Below are positions 50,002 through 59,154 of a DNA stretch of 64,000 nucleotides, in pieces. The notes under the pieces were generated by a model. That model worked only from the letters and a program-made list of their open reading frames with translations, did not search any database and was not told where the DNA came from. Origin of the DNA: Plantibacter sp. Leaf314 (lineage in GTDB: Bacteria > Actinomycetota > Actinomycetes > Actinomycetales > Microbacteriaceae); the NCBI RefSeq assembly GCF_001423185.1, contig NZ_LMOB01000001.1:1595889-1659888 (forward strand), read 5' to 3'. Position numbers and translations under genes: made by a program. Every line of letters starts with the position of its first letter. The first letter of the stretch is position 1.

Positions 50002-50922
50002 TCAGGCGAGGAGGGCCGCCACGACGACGAGGACCGGGACCGAGAGGATGGTCGTCAACAGCACCGTGTCGCGGGCGAGTGCGACCCCCTGCTCGTACCG
50101 ACTGGCGAAGTTGTAGACGTTCTGAGCGGCCGGCAACGCGGCGAGCACGACCGAGGCGAACAGCGGCGTGCCGCTCAGCCCGAAGCCGAAGTGGGCGATG
50201 AGGTACGCGAACCCGGGCATCACGACGGCCTTGATCGCCGTCGCCACGAAGATCTCCCGGCGCCCACTGCCCGCCTGGAGCGGACGCATGCCGTGCAAGG
50301 ACATGCCGAAGGCCATGAGGATGAGCGGGACGGCGGCACCACCGACGAGCTCGAACGGCGCCAGGACCGGCTCGGGGAGCCGCACCCCGAACAGGTTGAG
50401 CACCACCCCGATGATCGACGCGATGATCATCGGATTGCGGAAGGGTTGCGTGACGATGCCGCGGAAGGACACCGAACCGCGCTGTCTGACGTCGAGGATC
50501 GTGAGGGCGATCGGCGCGAAGACGAGGAGTTGCAGCAGGATGACCGGCGCGACGTACCCGGCCTCGCCGAGGACGTAGACCGCGACCGGGATGCCGATGT
50601 TGTTGGCGTTCACGTAGCCCGAACCGAGCGCGCCGATGGTCGCGACCGAGAGGTCCTTCCGGAGCCACACCGCGTTGAGCAGGAGGAAGAGGCCTGCGGC
50701 CACAAGCGCACTGGCGAGCGCGACCCAGATGAAGCTGCTGAACACCTCGCGCAGATCGGCCGAGACGAGGACGGTGAACAGCAGCGCGGGGTTGGTGACG
50801 AAGAACGCGACCCGGTTGAGGACGTGCCCGGTGGTCGGGCCTCCGACGCCGAAACGTCCCGCGAGGTAGCCGACGAGGATGACGGTGCCGATGATCGCGA
50901 ACCCCGTCAACACTCCACCCAT
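50002..50922 (-). CDS. Auxin-efflux-carrier (AEC) family transporter
   Basis: 306 residues with about ten helices in two halves. GYVNANNIGIPVAVYVLG and NPMIIASIIGVVLNLFGV are the paired family segments, with the NIGIP turn in the first half. The family exports or imports malate, malonate, auxin-like acids. The ATG at 50922 has GGGAGG directly upstream; a much longer in-frame start (51066) would add a Trp/Arg-rich stretch with no family support. Confidence 0.87.
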   Translation of the reverse strand: MGGVLTGFAIIGTVILVGYLAGRFGVGGPTTGHVLNRVAFFVTNPALLFTVLVSADLREVFSSFIWVALASALVAAGLFLLLNAVWLRKDLSVATIGALGSGYVNANNIGIPVAVYVLGEAGYVAPVILLQLLVFAPIALTILDVRQRGSVSFRGIVTQPFRNPMIIASIIGVVLNLFGVRLPEPVLAPFELVGGAAVPLILMAFGMSLHGMRPLQAGSGRREIFVATAIKAVVMPGFAYLIAHFGFGLSGTPLFASVVLAALPAAQNVYNFASRYEQGVALARDTVLLTTILSVPVLVVVAALLA

Positions 50923-51084
50923 GCCTCCCAGCCTAGGCGCAGGGTGGTATCCCGCTCGGTGAGGCGACGGTTGTGGGCGGGCCTCCGGCCGTGGAGAATC
51001 TGGACAGGAGCCGCGACACCACCACGGCCCCACCGAACGCTCCCACCAGGAGCCCGCACCAATCACCCACGAGGAGATCCGACG

Positions 51085-52182
51085 ATGACGTCATTCGACC
51101 CTGCCGCGTCCGGCGACGCGATGCACAGCACCACCCTCCCCCATGAACGGCTGTCGATCACGCACGGTCCGCGTTCCGGCCTCACGATCAGCGTCGCCCT
51201 CCACTCCACCGCGCTCGGTCCGGCACTCGGCGGCGCGCGGCTCTGGCGGTATCCGAGCTGGGTCGACGCCGTGGACGACTCGCTCCGACTCGCGGCCGGG
51301 ATGACGATGAAGAACGCGGCGGCCGGTCTCGCCCACGGCGGCGGCAAGTCGGTGATCCACCTCCCACCGGGCCGCACCCTGGACGCCGAGGAACGACGCG
51401 ACGCGATGCTCGACCTCGGCGACGCGGTCGAAGCCCTCGACGGGCGGTACCGGACCGCGGAGGACGTCGGCACGACGGCGGAGGACATGGCGGTCGTCTC
51501 GGAGCGGACCGCCCACGTGAGCGGCCTGCCGGCGGATCGGGGCGGCGTCGGAGAACCGAGCGAGGCGACCGCGGCCGGGGTGCACGCGGCCATCACCGCG
51601 ACGCTCGAGACGGTCCTCGGCACGCCGCTCGTGGCCGGGCACCGGGCGACGATCTCCGGCCTCGGCCAGGTCGGCGGTCGGCTGGCACGTCGGCTCGCGG
51701 TGGAGGGTGCGCGGCTCATCGTCACCGACGTCGACCCGCGCAAACGCGCGCTCGCGGAGGAGATCGGCGCCAGCTGGATCGAACCGGGCGACGAGCACCT
51801 CGTCGAGACCGATCTGTTCGTCCCCTGCGGCGTGGGCGGTGCCCTCAATGCGCGGGTCATCGGTCAGCTGCGCTGCCGCGCCGTCGTCGGTGCGGCCAAC
51901 AACCAGCTCGCCACGAGGGCCGACGCGCTCGCCCTGGAGGAGCGCGGGATCCTCTGGGCTCCGGACTTCGTCGCCAACGCCGGCGGGGTGATCTACCTCG
52001 CGATGGCGTCGGAGCCGGGCGCCGACACGGCGGCGATCGAGCAGCGGGTGTCGGCGATCGGCCGGACGGTGCAGGCGGTCTACCGCGATGCCGCCGCCAC
52101 GGGCGTCACCACGCTCGTCGCCGCCGAACGGCTGGCGATGTCGCGGATCGACGCGGCCACCGGGGCCCTCGCGGCGGTGTGA
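51085..52182 (+). CDS. Glu/Leu/Phe/Val dehydrogenase
   Basis: 365 residues. The substrate-side lysines are in AAGMTMKNAAAGLAHGGGKSVI; the Rossmann loop is GLGQVGGRLARRLAVEG near 195 with an acidic strand end (VTDVDPRK) for NAD; LFVPCGVGGALN and GAANNQLA follow. It is of the short leucine/phenylalanine/valine-dehydrogenase type that interconverts an amino acid and its 2-oxo acid with ammonia. GAGGAG lies before the ATG. Terminated by a perfect 17-pair hairpin. Confidence 0.88.
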   Translation: MTSFDPAASGDAMHSTTLPHERLSITHGPRSGLTISVALHSTALGPALGGARLWRYPSWVDAVDDSLRLAAGMTMKNAAAGLAHGGGKSVIHLPPGRTLDAEERRDAMLDLGDAVEALDGRYRTAEDVGTTAEDMAVVSERTAHVSGLPADRGGVGEPSEATAAGVHAAITATLETVLGTPLVAGHRATISGLGQVGGRLARRLAVEGARLIVTDVDPRKRALAEEIGASWIEPGDEHLVETDLFVPCGVGGALNARVIGQLRCRAVVGAANNQLATRADALALEERGILWAPDFVANAGGVIYLAMASEPGADTAAIEQRVSAIGRTVQAVYRDAAATGVTTLVAAERLAMSRIDAATGALAAV

Positions 52183-52189
52183 CCACGGA

Positions 52190-52229
52190 CCGCGGCCCGC
52201 TCACCCGATGAGGGGTGAGCGGGCCGCGG
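52190..52229. terminator. Bidirectional terminator, 17 perfect pairs
   Basis: CCGCGGCCCGCTCACCC and its exact complement enclose a six-base loop (GATGAG), between the convergent dehydrogenase and oxidoreductase genes. Confidence 0.85.
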
Positions 52230-52263
52230 ATCGCCCAGCGAGGGGCGGTGGCACCGGGGTGCG

Positions 52264-53277
52264 TCAGAGCTTGACGACCATCTTCCCCGTGTTCGCGCCG
52301 CGCATGAGCGCCAGGAACGCGTCGAGCGTGTGGTCGAGGCCCTCGTAGACGGTCTCGTCGAAGACGACCTCGCCGCGCTGCAGCCATCCGGCCATCTCGG
52401 CGGAGAACGCCGGGAAGTGCTGCGTGTAGTTGCCGACCGTGAAGCCGGTGAGGGTGAGGCCGCGGGTGACGATGTTCGCCAGGTTGCGGGGGCCCTCGGG
52501 ACGGTCGGTCTCGTTGATCTGCGAGATGACCCCGCAGAGCGCGGCGCGTCCGCCGTCGCTGAAGGCGTCGATCGCCGCTTCGAGGTGCTCGCCACCCACG
52601 TTGTCGAAGTAGACGTCGATGCCCTCGGGTGCGGCGGCGGCCAGCTGCTCCGTGACCGGACCGTCCTTGTAGTTGAAGGCCGCGTCGTAGCCGTACTTCT
52701 CGGTGAGCAGCGCGACCTTCTCGGCCGTGCCCGCGGAACCGATCACGCGCTTCGCGCCCTTCAGACGGGCGATCTGACCGACCATGGTGCCGACGGCGCC
52801 GGCCGCACCGGAGACGAACACGGTGTCACCCTCGCGGAACTTCGCCACCTCGAGGAGGCCGACGTAGGCGGTGAGGGCGGTCATCCCGAGGACACCGAGG
52901 TAGGCGGACAGCGGGACGCCCGGCAGCTCGGGGACGACACGGAAGCCACTCGCGTCCTCCTGGACGAGGTCGCGCCACCCGAACTGGTGCAGGACGACGT
53001 CACCCGCGGAGAACCCCTCGGCGGCGGACTCGACGACGCGGCCGATGGCTCCGCCCGTCATGGTCTCGCCGAGCTGGTACGGCGCGACGTAGGAGCGGGC
53101 GTCGTTCATCCGGCCACGCATGTAGGGGTCGACGGACAGGAACAGGTTCTGGACCCGCAGCTGGCCCGGCGCGAGCTCGGGGAACTCGACGGAGACGGTG
53201 CGGAAGTCGGACTCGGTCGGCCAGCCCTCCGGTCGTGAGACGAGCTGGATCTGGGTGCTGAGCGCGGAGGTGTTCAC
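52264..53277 (-). CDS. NADP-dependent oxidoreductase, CurA/prostaglandin-reductase-like
   Basis: 337 residues, zinc-less MDR type. N-terminus LSTQIQLVSRPEGWPTESDFR, LSVDPYMRGRM and GMTALTAYVGL and the NADPH loop SGAAGAVGTMVGQIA are those of the enone reductase branch (curcumin reductase, leukotriene dehydrogenase). It reduces activated double bonds of electrophilic compounds. It is in one operon with a DUF1304 gene and opposite a TetR regulator, which suggests a stress-inducible detoxification role. Confidence 0.88.
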   Translation of the reverse strand: MNTSALSTQIQLVSRPEGWPTESDFRTVSVEFPELAPGQLRVQNLFLSVDPYMRGRMNDARSYVAPYQLGETMTGGAIGRVVESAAEGFSAGDVVLHQFGWRDLVQEDASGFRVVPELPGVPLSAYLGVLGMTALTAYVGLLEVAKFREGDTVFVSGAAGAVGTMVGQIARLKGAKRVIGSAGTAEKVALLTEKYGYDAAFNYKDGPVTEQLAAAAPEGIDVYFDNVGGEHLEAAIDAFSDGGRAALCGVISQINETDRPEGPRNLANIVTRGLTLTGFTVGNYTQHFPAFSAEMAGWLQRGEVVFDETVYEGLDHTLDAFLALMRGANTGKMVVKL

Positions 53278-53380
53278 GTGGTGCCTTTCCTTGGTGCGGT
53301 GATTCGGTTGGAGCTCGCAGCACGACGTCGGGTTGCGGACGGGGTGTCGCCGATGGGCGACGCGGTCGGTCGGACCGGGG

Positions 53381-53767
53381 TCAGAGGGCGAGGGCGATGC
53401 CGAGCGCGATGAGCCCGAGCAGCGGGGGCAGGCCCTGGACGACGGCCGGACGGGCCTTCGTGCGGTCGGAGGTGATGAGGACGAGCGAGGCCAGCAGCAT
53501 CGAACCGGCTGAGGCGAAGACGAGGGCGGCGCCGATCCCGGTCGAGCCGGTGATGAGGAACACGATGCCGACGATCGTGCCGATGGCGAGGAAGAGGTTG
53601 TAGAAGCCCTGGTTGTAGGCCATCCCCCGCGTCGTCTCGGCCTCCAGCTCGGAGGTGCCGAAGGTCTTGCGGGTGGAGGGCTCGGTCCAGCGCAGGGACT
53701 CGAGGACGAAGATGTAGACGTGCACGAGCGCGGCGATGCCGACGAGGATGAGACTGACGACGAGCAT
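53381..53767 (-). CDS. DUF1304 family membrane protein
   Basis: 128 residues with four helices. The family pattern is complete: LVGIAALVHVYIFVLESLRWTEPSTRKTFG in the first part and AYNQGFYNLFLAIGTIVGIVF in the middle. Function unknown; members often accompany TetR or MarR regulators and reductases. First gene of the minus-strand unit, 103 bases before the oxidoreductase gene. Confidence 0.85.
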   Translation of the reverse strand: MLVVSLILVGIAALVHVYIFVLESLRWTEPSTRKTFGTSELEAETTRGMAYNQGFYNLFLAIGTIVGIVFLITGSTGIGAALVFASAGSMLLASLVLITSDRTKARPAVVQGLPPLLGLIALGIALAL

Positions 53768-53831
53768 GGACGGGCCTTCCGAGAGGTCGGGATCGAGTCA
53801 CTCGGAGTGAGGGACTATCTGTACCGATAGG

Positions 53832-53863
53832 TCTACTATAATAGTAGAACGCTCGGTCCACAA
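53832..53863 (-). promoter_or_regulatory. Operator and promoter for the DUF1304/oxidoreductase operon and tetR
   Basis: The perfect 17-base palindrome TCTACTAT-A-ATAGTAGA (53832-53848) includes a plus-strand TATAAT (53837-53842) and a minus-strand TATAGT (53840-53835). The minus -10 has TTGTGG 17 bases upstream (53863-53858). A TetR dimer bound here would cover both -10 elements, silencing the operon and its own gene. Confidence 0.7.
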
Positions 53864-53906
53864 CCCCGTCCGCATCGTGGACGGCCGAGCCATGAGGAGG
53901 CCGTCC

Positions 53907-54488
53907 ATGGGACGCACGCAGGAGTTCGACACCGTCGCCGTCGTGCAGGCGGCGCGTGACGTGTTCTGGGATCACGGGTTCGAGGCGACCTCCCTCGCCG
54001 ATCTCGAGGCCGCCACCGGACTGCGTCGATCGAGCCTGTACCACGCCTTCGAGAGCAAGCGCGGACTCTTCGACGCCGCCGTCCAGGACTACCTCGACAC
54101 GGTCATCCGACCTCGGCTCGCCGTCCTCGCCCGGGCGGACGACGGGCGCGCCGGACTGGCCGCCTACTTCTCCGGGGTGCAGCACGTGATCGCGACCCTG
54201 CCGGACGACTCCCCCCGCCGCGGCTGCCTCCTCCTCAACAGCGCGGCGGGCCTCGCCGCCCACGACGACGCCCTGCGCGAAGTCGTCGACGGCTACCGGG
54301 CCGAGCTCACCGCGGCGGTCTCGGACGCGCTCGCCCTCGCCCGGCCCGACGCGGATGCGGCCGAACTCGCCGCCGAGGCACGCCAGCTCACCTCGCTCTC
54401 GGTCAGCGCCCTCCTGCTCGCGAGGGTCAACCGGGACGAGGCCGTCGCGATCCTCGACGTCGCGGTCTCGCAGGTCGCGCGCTGGTAG
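53907..54488 (+). CDS. TetR-family repressor of the DUF1304/oxidoreductase operon
   Basis: 193 residues. HTH VVQAARDVFWDHGFEATSLADLEAATGLRRSSLYHAFESKRGLF; the ligand part contains the RGCLLLNSAAGLA segment with its single cysteine, the same position as the redox or electrophile-sensing cysteine of NemR/AcuR-like regulators. ATG at 53907 has AGGAGG six bases upstream, better than a start 30 bases earlier. Divergent from its probable target with the palindrome at 53832-53848 between. Confidence 0.87.
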   Translation: MGRTQEFDTVAVVQAARDVFWDHGFEATSLADLEAATGLRRSSLYHAFESKRGLFDAAVQDYLDTVIRPRLAVLARADDGRAGLAAYFSGVQHVIATLPDDSPRRGCLLLNSAAGLAAHDDALREVVDGYRAELTAAVSDALALARPDADAAELAAEARQLTSLSVSALLLARVNRDEAVAILDVAVSQVARW

Positions 54489-54618
54489 TCGGCGCCGACT
54501 CCGGGCGGTCCAGGGTGACACGCGCGCGTGCGAATGTGACGCCCTGTTGCGGCGGCCGAGAGGGGCTGGCCGGGCTCCCGTAGCATGGCGGGCACCCCAC
54601 CCCTGGAGCCATCGACCC

Positions 54619-55536
54619 ATGACGAACGCCGCCCGCAGCCCGCTCGCCGGGAGCAGCTCCACCGCCGCCCGCGCGGCGGGATCCGGAGCCGCAGCCGTGG
54701 AGACCCGCGCCTCCGCGGTCGCCTTCGAGGCCGTGGGACGAGCCTTCGCGAACGGCCCCGGCACCTCCTCCGCCGACCCGCGTCCGGTGCTCCGCGACGT
54801 CACCATCACGGCCGAAGCCGGCGAGGTCGTCGCCATCCTCGGGACGAGCGGCTGCGGCAAGTCGACCCTGCTGCGCATCGCCGCCGGTCTCGACCACCCC
54901 ACCTCCGGCTCCGTGCTCATCGACGGCACCCCCGTCGCCGGCATCGACCCCCGCATGGCGTTCGGCTTCCAGGAGCCGCGACTCCTCCCCTGGCGCACCA
55001 TCGCGGCCAACGTCGCCCTCGGACTCCCGAAGCGGACACCCACGGCGGAGGGGCGCGAGCGCGTGGCCGGTCTCCTGGAGCTCGTCGGCCTCGCCGACTT
55101 CGCCGAGCACCGTCCCCGCGAGGTGTCCGGCGGCATGGCCCAACGCGCCTCCCTCGCCCGAGCGCTCGCCCGGCGACCCGGCGTCCTCCTCCTCGACGAG
55201 CCGTTCGGCGCCCTCGACGCCCTCACCCGGCTGAAGATGCAGGACCTGCTGCTCTCGATCCACCTCGCAGCACCCACCACGATCCTCCTCGTGACGCACG
55301 ACGTCGACGAGGCCCTCCAGCTCGCCGACCGGGTCATCCTCCTCGGACGTGAGCCGGGGAAACCCGGTTCGACCATCGCGCAGACCGTGACCGTCCCCGG
55401 TGGCCGACCACGCGACCGCGGCTCGGCCGAACTCGCCGAACTGCGCGGACGCCTCCTCGACGGGCTCGGCATCGACCGCCACGGCCTGGCCCGCGGCGAC
55501 CAACGACTGCCGTCCATCCCGCACTTCCCGTACTGA
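54619..55536 (+). CDS. ssuB: Aliphatic-sulfonate-type ABC importer ATPase
   Basis: 305 residues. Walker A GTSGCGKST, Q-loop FGFQEPRLLPWRT, signature VSGGMAQRASLARAL, Walker B VLLLDEPFGALD and H-loop LLVTHDVDEAL, the nitrate/sulfonate/taurine branch. The first 45 residues are low-complexity. Start at 54619, 14 bases after a CTGGAG ribosome site. First gene of an ATPase, binding protein, permease order that is common for Ssu systems, giving sulfur from sulfonates; the exact substrate is inferred. Confidence 0.85.
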   Translation: MTNAARSPLAGSSSTAARAAGSGAAAVETRASAVAFEAVGRAFANGPGTSSADPRPVLRDVTITAEAGEVVAILGTSGCGKSTLLRIAAGLDHPTSGSVLIDGTPVAGIDPRMAFGFQEPRLLPWRTIAANVALGLPKRTPTAEGRERVAGLLELVGLADFAEHRPREVSGGMAQRASLARALARRPGVLLLDEPFGALDALTRLKMQDLLLSIHLAAPTTILLVTHDVDEALQLADRVILLGREPGKPGSTIAQTVTVPGGRPRDRGSAELAELRGRLLDGLGIDRHGLARGDQRLPSIPHFPY

Positions 55537-55596
55537 CCCGGGCAGCACCCACCCGGCACCACCCATCGCGCACCGATCCACAGCAAGGACCAACGC

Positions 55597-56658
55597 ATGC
55601 CCATTCGACGTCGCTTCACCACCTCCCGAGCCGGACGCATCGCGCTCGTCGCCGCCACCGCGACGGCCGCGCTCCTCCTGAGCGGCTGCGTCGCCGGCGA
55701 GAACGCCCCGGCAGCCGGCGGCGACAGCACCGCCGGCACCACCGAGGGCGGCACCCTGAACATCGACTTCGCGACCTACAACCCGCTCTCGCTCATCATC
55801 AAGGACCAGGGCTGGCTCGAGGATGCGCTCGACGACCAGGACATCACCGTCAACTGGGTGCAGTCGGCCGGTTCGAACAAGGCCAACGAGGCTCTCAGAG
55901 CGGACGCGATCGACGTCGGCTCCACGGCTGGTTCGGCGGCGCTCCTGAACCGCGCGAACGGCTCCGCCATCCGGGCGATCGACGTGTTCTCCCAGCCCGA
56001 GTGGTCCGCGATCGTCGTCGGCGCCGGCTCCCCCATCACCGACGTCTCCGAGCTCAAGGGCAAGAAGGTCGCCGCCACGAAGGGCACCGACCCGTACTTC
56101 TTCCTCCTCCAGGCCCTCGAGGAGGCCGGACTCTCGGCCTCCGACGTCACGATCGAGAACCTTCAGCACGCCGACGGCTGGGCGGCCCTGCAGAACGGCT
56201 CCGTCGACGCGTGGGCGGGGCTCGACCCGATCATGGCCGGTGCCGAGGAGGCGGGTGCGAAGCTCATCTACCGCAACGTCGACTTCAACAGCTACGGCAT
56301 CCTCGCCGCGACGGAGTCCTTCATCGACGAGCGACCCGACGTCGCCCAGACCGTCGTGAACGCCTACGAGCACGCCCGCGAGTGGGCCACGTCGAACCCC
56401 GACGAGACGGCGCAGATCCTCGCCGACGCCGCCGGCCTCGACCTCGCGGTCGCGACGAAGGTGATCACGGAGCGCTCCAACCTCGACGTCGACCCGACCC
56501 CGGGGAAGGCGCAGGAGCAGGTGCTGTCGATCATCGGGCCGATCTTCGTGGAATCCGGCGACGTCTCCTCGCAGGACAAGGTGGACGACGCCCTGGCGGA
56601 CCTCTTCGACCCGAGCTTCGTCAAGGACGCCGACCCGTCCGCCATCGGCGCGAAGTAG
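55597..56658 (+). CDS. ssuA: Aliphatic-sulfonate-type solute-binding lipoprotein
   Basis: 353 residues. Lipobox LSGC near residue 31. The family pattern of SsuA/NrtA-like proteins is clear: LIIKDQGWLEDAL, SNKANEALRADAIDVGSTAG, VSELKGKKVAATKGTDPYFFLLQALEEAGL and LQNGSVDAWAGLDP. It delivers the anion to the permease encoded four bases downstream. AAGGAC lies before the ATG. Confidence 0.85.
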   Translation: MPIRRRFTTSRAGRIALVAATATAALLLSGCVAGENAPAAGGDSTAGTTEGGTLNIDFATYNPLSLIIKDQGWLEDALDDQDITVNWVQSAGSNKANEALRADAIDVGSTAGSAALLNRANGSAIRAIDVFSQPEWSAIVVGAGSPITDVSELKGKKVAATKGTDPYFFLLQALEEAGLSASDVTIENLQHADGWAALQNGSVDAWAGLDPIMAGAEEAGAKLIYRNVDFNSYGILAATESFIDERPDVAQTVVNAYEHAREWATSNPDETAQILADAAGLDLAVATKVITERSNLDVDPTPGKAQEQVLSIIGPIFVESGDVSSQDKVDDALADLFDPSFVKDADPSAIGAK

Positions 56659-56661
56659 CCC

Positions 56662-57507
56662 GTGAGCGACCGACCCGGCCTCGGCACCCCGACCGCAGCG
56701 CTCGCGGGCGCCCAGGCCACCCGGTCCGGCCGCGAGGCGCGCGCCGTCCTCGGGTCCCGCAGGATCGTCGTCGTCCTCGGCGGCCTCCTGGTCCCGGTCC
56801 TCATCCTCGTGGCCTGGCAGCTCGTCACGGCCTTCGGTCTCGTGCCCGCCTCGCAGCTGCCGGCGCCCGCCGAGGTGTGGGCCGCGGGTGTCGACCTCGC
56901 GCAACGCGGTTGGCTGCAACAGGACGTCGCCATCTCGGTGCAGCGGGTCCTCATCGGCTTCCTCATCGGCGCCGTGCTCGGCCTCGTCCTCGGCGCGGTC
57001 GTCGGGCTCTCCCGCCTGGGTGACATCCTGCTGTCGACGACGTTCGCCGCGATCCGTGCCGTCCCGTCGCTCGCCTGGGTGCCGCTGCTCATCCTGTGGC
57101 TGAAGATCGGCGAGGAGTCGAAGATCACCCTCATCGCGATCGGCGCCTTCTTCCCGGTCTACACGACCGTGTCGGCCGCCCTCCGTCATGTCGACCGGCA
57201 GCTGGTCGAGGCCGGCCGCGCGTTCGGGCTGAACGGGGTCGCGCTCTTCCGGACGGTGCAGCTACCGGCGGTGACCCCCTCCGTGGTCTCCGGGCTGCGT
57301 CTCGCGCTCGCGCAGTCGTGGCTGTTCCTCGTGGCCGCGGAGCTCATCGCCTCGTCGATGGGCCTCGGCTTCCGGCTGGTCGACTCGCAGAACAACGGCC
57401 GCGTCGACCGGATCTTCTTCGTCATCATCGTGCTCGCCCTGCTCGGTGCCCTCACCGACGCCCTGGTGGGTGTGTTCGACCGCTGGATCAAGCGCCGCTG
57501 GGGATAA
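56662..57507 (+). CDS. ssuC: Aliphatic-sulfonate-type ABC importer permease
   Basis: 281 residues with six helices. The EAA loop is LVEAGRAFGLNGVALFRTVQLPAVTPSVVSGLR (first part quoted as VEAGRAFGLNG), and AIRAVPSLAWVPLLILWLKIGE is the family segment. GTG start three bases after the binding-protein stop. Completes the ssuBAC-like set; no sulfonate monooxygenase gene is nearby, so the desulfonating enzyme must be elsewhere. Confidence 0.85.
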   Translation: MSDRPGLGTPTAALAGAQATRSGREARAVLGSRRIVVVLGGLLVPVLILVAWQLVTAFGLVPASQLPAPAEVWAAGVDLAQRGWLQQDVAISVQRVLIGFLIGAVLGLVLGAVVGLSRLGDILLSTTFAAIRAVPSLAWVPLLILWLKIGEESKITLIAIGAFFPVYTTVSAALRHVDRQLVEAGRAFGLNGVALFRTVQLPAVTPSVVSGLRLALAQSWLFLVAAELIASSMGLGFRLVDSQNNGRVDRIFFVIIVLALLGALTDALVGVFDRWIKRRWG

Positions 57508-57662
57508 CCGACGCCTGCCGCACGTCCGCGGCGCGAATGCCTGAATGTTGCAGCGAAGTCGCTCTCGACGCAAGAAACCACCGCCTGCTCCGCCCGTACG
57601 CTCGAAGGGATCGCCTCCCATCCCGTGAGGCGGCATCTTGCACAGCGGTCAGGAGGTTCACC

Positions 57663-59096
57663 ATGTCGAACGTCGCCACCACCAACACGAAGAGCATCGT
57701 CGGAGAGCCGGAGGTCGTCGAAGACGGCTCAGCACTCGCCGCGGACCCGGCCTGGGTGGAGCTCAAGACCGCCGCGACCGCCGTGCAGACCGTCCAGGTG
57801 AAGGACGGATCCATCCCCGAGGTGGGCGACCACGCCGCGGCCGCAGCGCACGTCGCGACGATCGTCGCGAGCGTCACGACCCTGGCCCCGCGCTTCCCCC
57901 ACGACGCCGAGTACCTCGAGGCCCTCGTCACCGACCTGGAGCGCTGGGCACGAGACGGGTTCGGCGTCCCGGACTTCCTCGACTCCCTCGTCGCCTTCCA
58001 CCCGGAGCAGCATCGGGTCGACGGCCTCCGGCATCTCGTCGTGTTCCCGATGGTCACGCAGAACGGCTCCCCGGACCGCCACCTCGAGGCGGTGCTCGTC
58101 GAGGTCATCTGGCCGGAGTTCATCGCCGCGCTCGAAGCGGGTGACTACACGAACGCCCTGTTCGTCCCCATCCGGTTCCTCGACTTCACCCCCGGCTACG
58201 ACACGAACTCCGCGGTCCTGTTCCCCGAGACGGTCGCCATGCGCGCGATCCCCCCGTTCACCTGGGGCGCGATCTTCCAGGACCGCGAGGCGGCGCGCTA
58301 CCGACGCGTCGTCCGTGCCGCAGCCGGGATCACCAAGCTCGATCTCCCGGCCGACGCCGCCTCCCTCCTCGACGACCAACAGCTGGCCGAGGAGACCTTC
58401 GTCATGTGGGACCTCATCCACGACCGCACGCACATGCGCGGCGACCTGCCCTTCGACCCGTTCATGATCAAGCAGCGGATGCCGTTCTTCCTCTACTCCC
58501 TCGAGGAACTGCGCTGCGACCTCACGGCCTTCCGCGAGTCCGTGCAGCTGGAGCGGTCCCTGACGCTCCGCTCCGAGACGGAGACACTCGACGCAGCCGA
58601 CGCGGCCATCCTCGGGCACGCGAAGCTCGTCCAGTACGCGATCATCTTCGACCGCATCTTCCGGTTCGCGATCACCGGCTCCCGGGTCCGCAACTACGAC
58701 GGGGTGGGCGGGCAGCTGCTCTTCGCCTGGATGCACCAGCGCGGCGTGCTGCATTGGACCGACACCCGCCTGACCATCGACTGGGACGAGGTGCCCGACG
58801 TGGTCGTCCAGCTCGGGGAGAGCATCGACGAGCTGTACTGGCGCTCGATCGACCGCCCGAAGACGGCCCACTGGCTCGCGGCGTACGACCTCGTCCGGAC
58901 CACACTGACCCCGCATCCCGCGTCGAACTGGGCGCGCGGATTGTCCGACGAGATCCTCAGTGGCCCGCCGCGTGGGCTGACCGATGCGGTCCTCGACGAC
59001 GAGTTCCCGCTGTCGATGTTCTACGAGGCGCTCGGCAAGAAGATGACCGACGTCATCTCGTCGACCGCCGGGATCACGGGGCGTTCCGCGGCCTGA
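57663..59096 (+). CDS. DUF6421 family protein with a His/His/Glu metal-site-like motif
   Basis: 477 residues, family of unknown function seen in actinobacteria. Near the middle it has HDRTH (H253, H257) followed about 25 residues later by EELRCD (E281/E282, D285), a spacing like that of metallopeptidase zinc ligands, although the usual Glu after the first His is Asp. Other parts: LVVFPMVTQNGSPDRHLEAVL, WGAIFQDREAARYRR, LLFAWMHQRGVLHWTD. No signal peptide or membrane helix. AGGAGG lies before the ATG. Confidence 0.8.
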   Translation: MSNVATTNTKSIVGEPEVVEDGSALAADPAWVELKTAATAVQTVQVKDGSIPEVGDHAAAAAHVATIVASVTTLAPRFPHDAEYLEALVTDLERWARDGFGVPDFLDSLVAFHPEQHRVDGLRHLVVFPMVTQNGSPDRHLEAVLVEVIWPEFIAALEAGDYTNALFVPIRFLDFTPGYDTNSAVLFPETVAMRAIPPFTWGAIFQDREAARYRRVVRAAAGITKLDLPADAASLLDDQQLAEETFVMWDLIHDRTHMRGDLPFDPFMIKQRMPFFLYSLEELRCDLTAFRESVQLERSLTLRSETETLDAADAAILGHAKLVQYAIIFDRIFRFAITGSRVRNYDGVGGQLLFAWMHQRGVLHWTDTRLTIDWDEVPDVVVQLGESIDELYWRSIDRPKTAHWLAAYDLVRTTLTPHPASNWARGLSDEILSGPPRGLTDAVLDDEFPLSMFYEALGKKMTDVISSTAGITGRSAA

Positions 59097-59115
59097 CCCG
59101 ACCATGCCGCGGAGG

Positions 59116-59154
59116 AGCCCGGAGCAGTGCGCACCCTGCGTGCCGCTCCGGGCT
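59116..59154. terminator. Terminator between the DUF6421 and membrane-protein genes
   Basis: AGCCCGGAGC and GCTCCGGGCT, ten perfect pairs, enclose 19 bases with a further small GTGC/GCGT pairing. It touches the stop codon of the minus-strand gene, with the genes converging. Confidence 0.75.
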
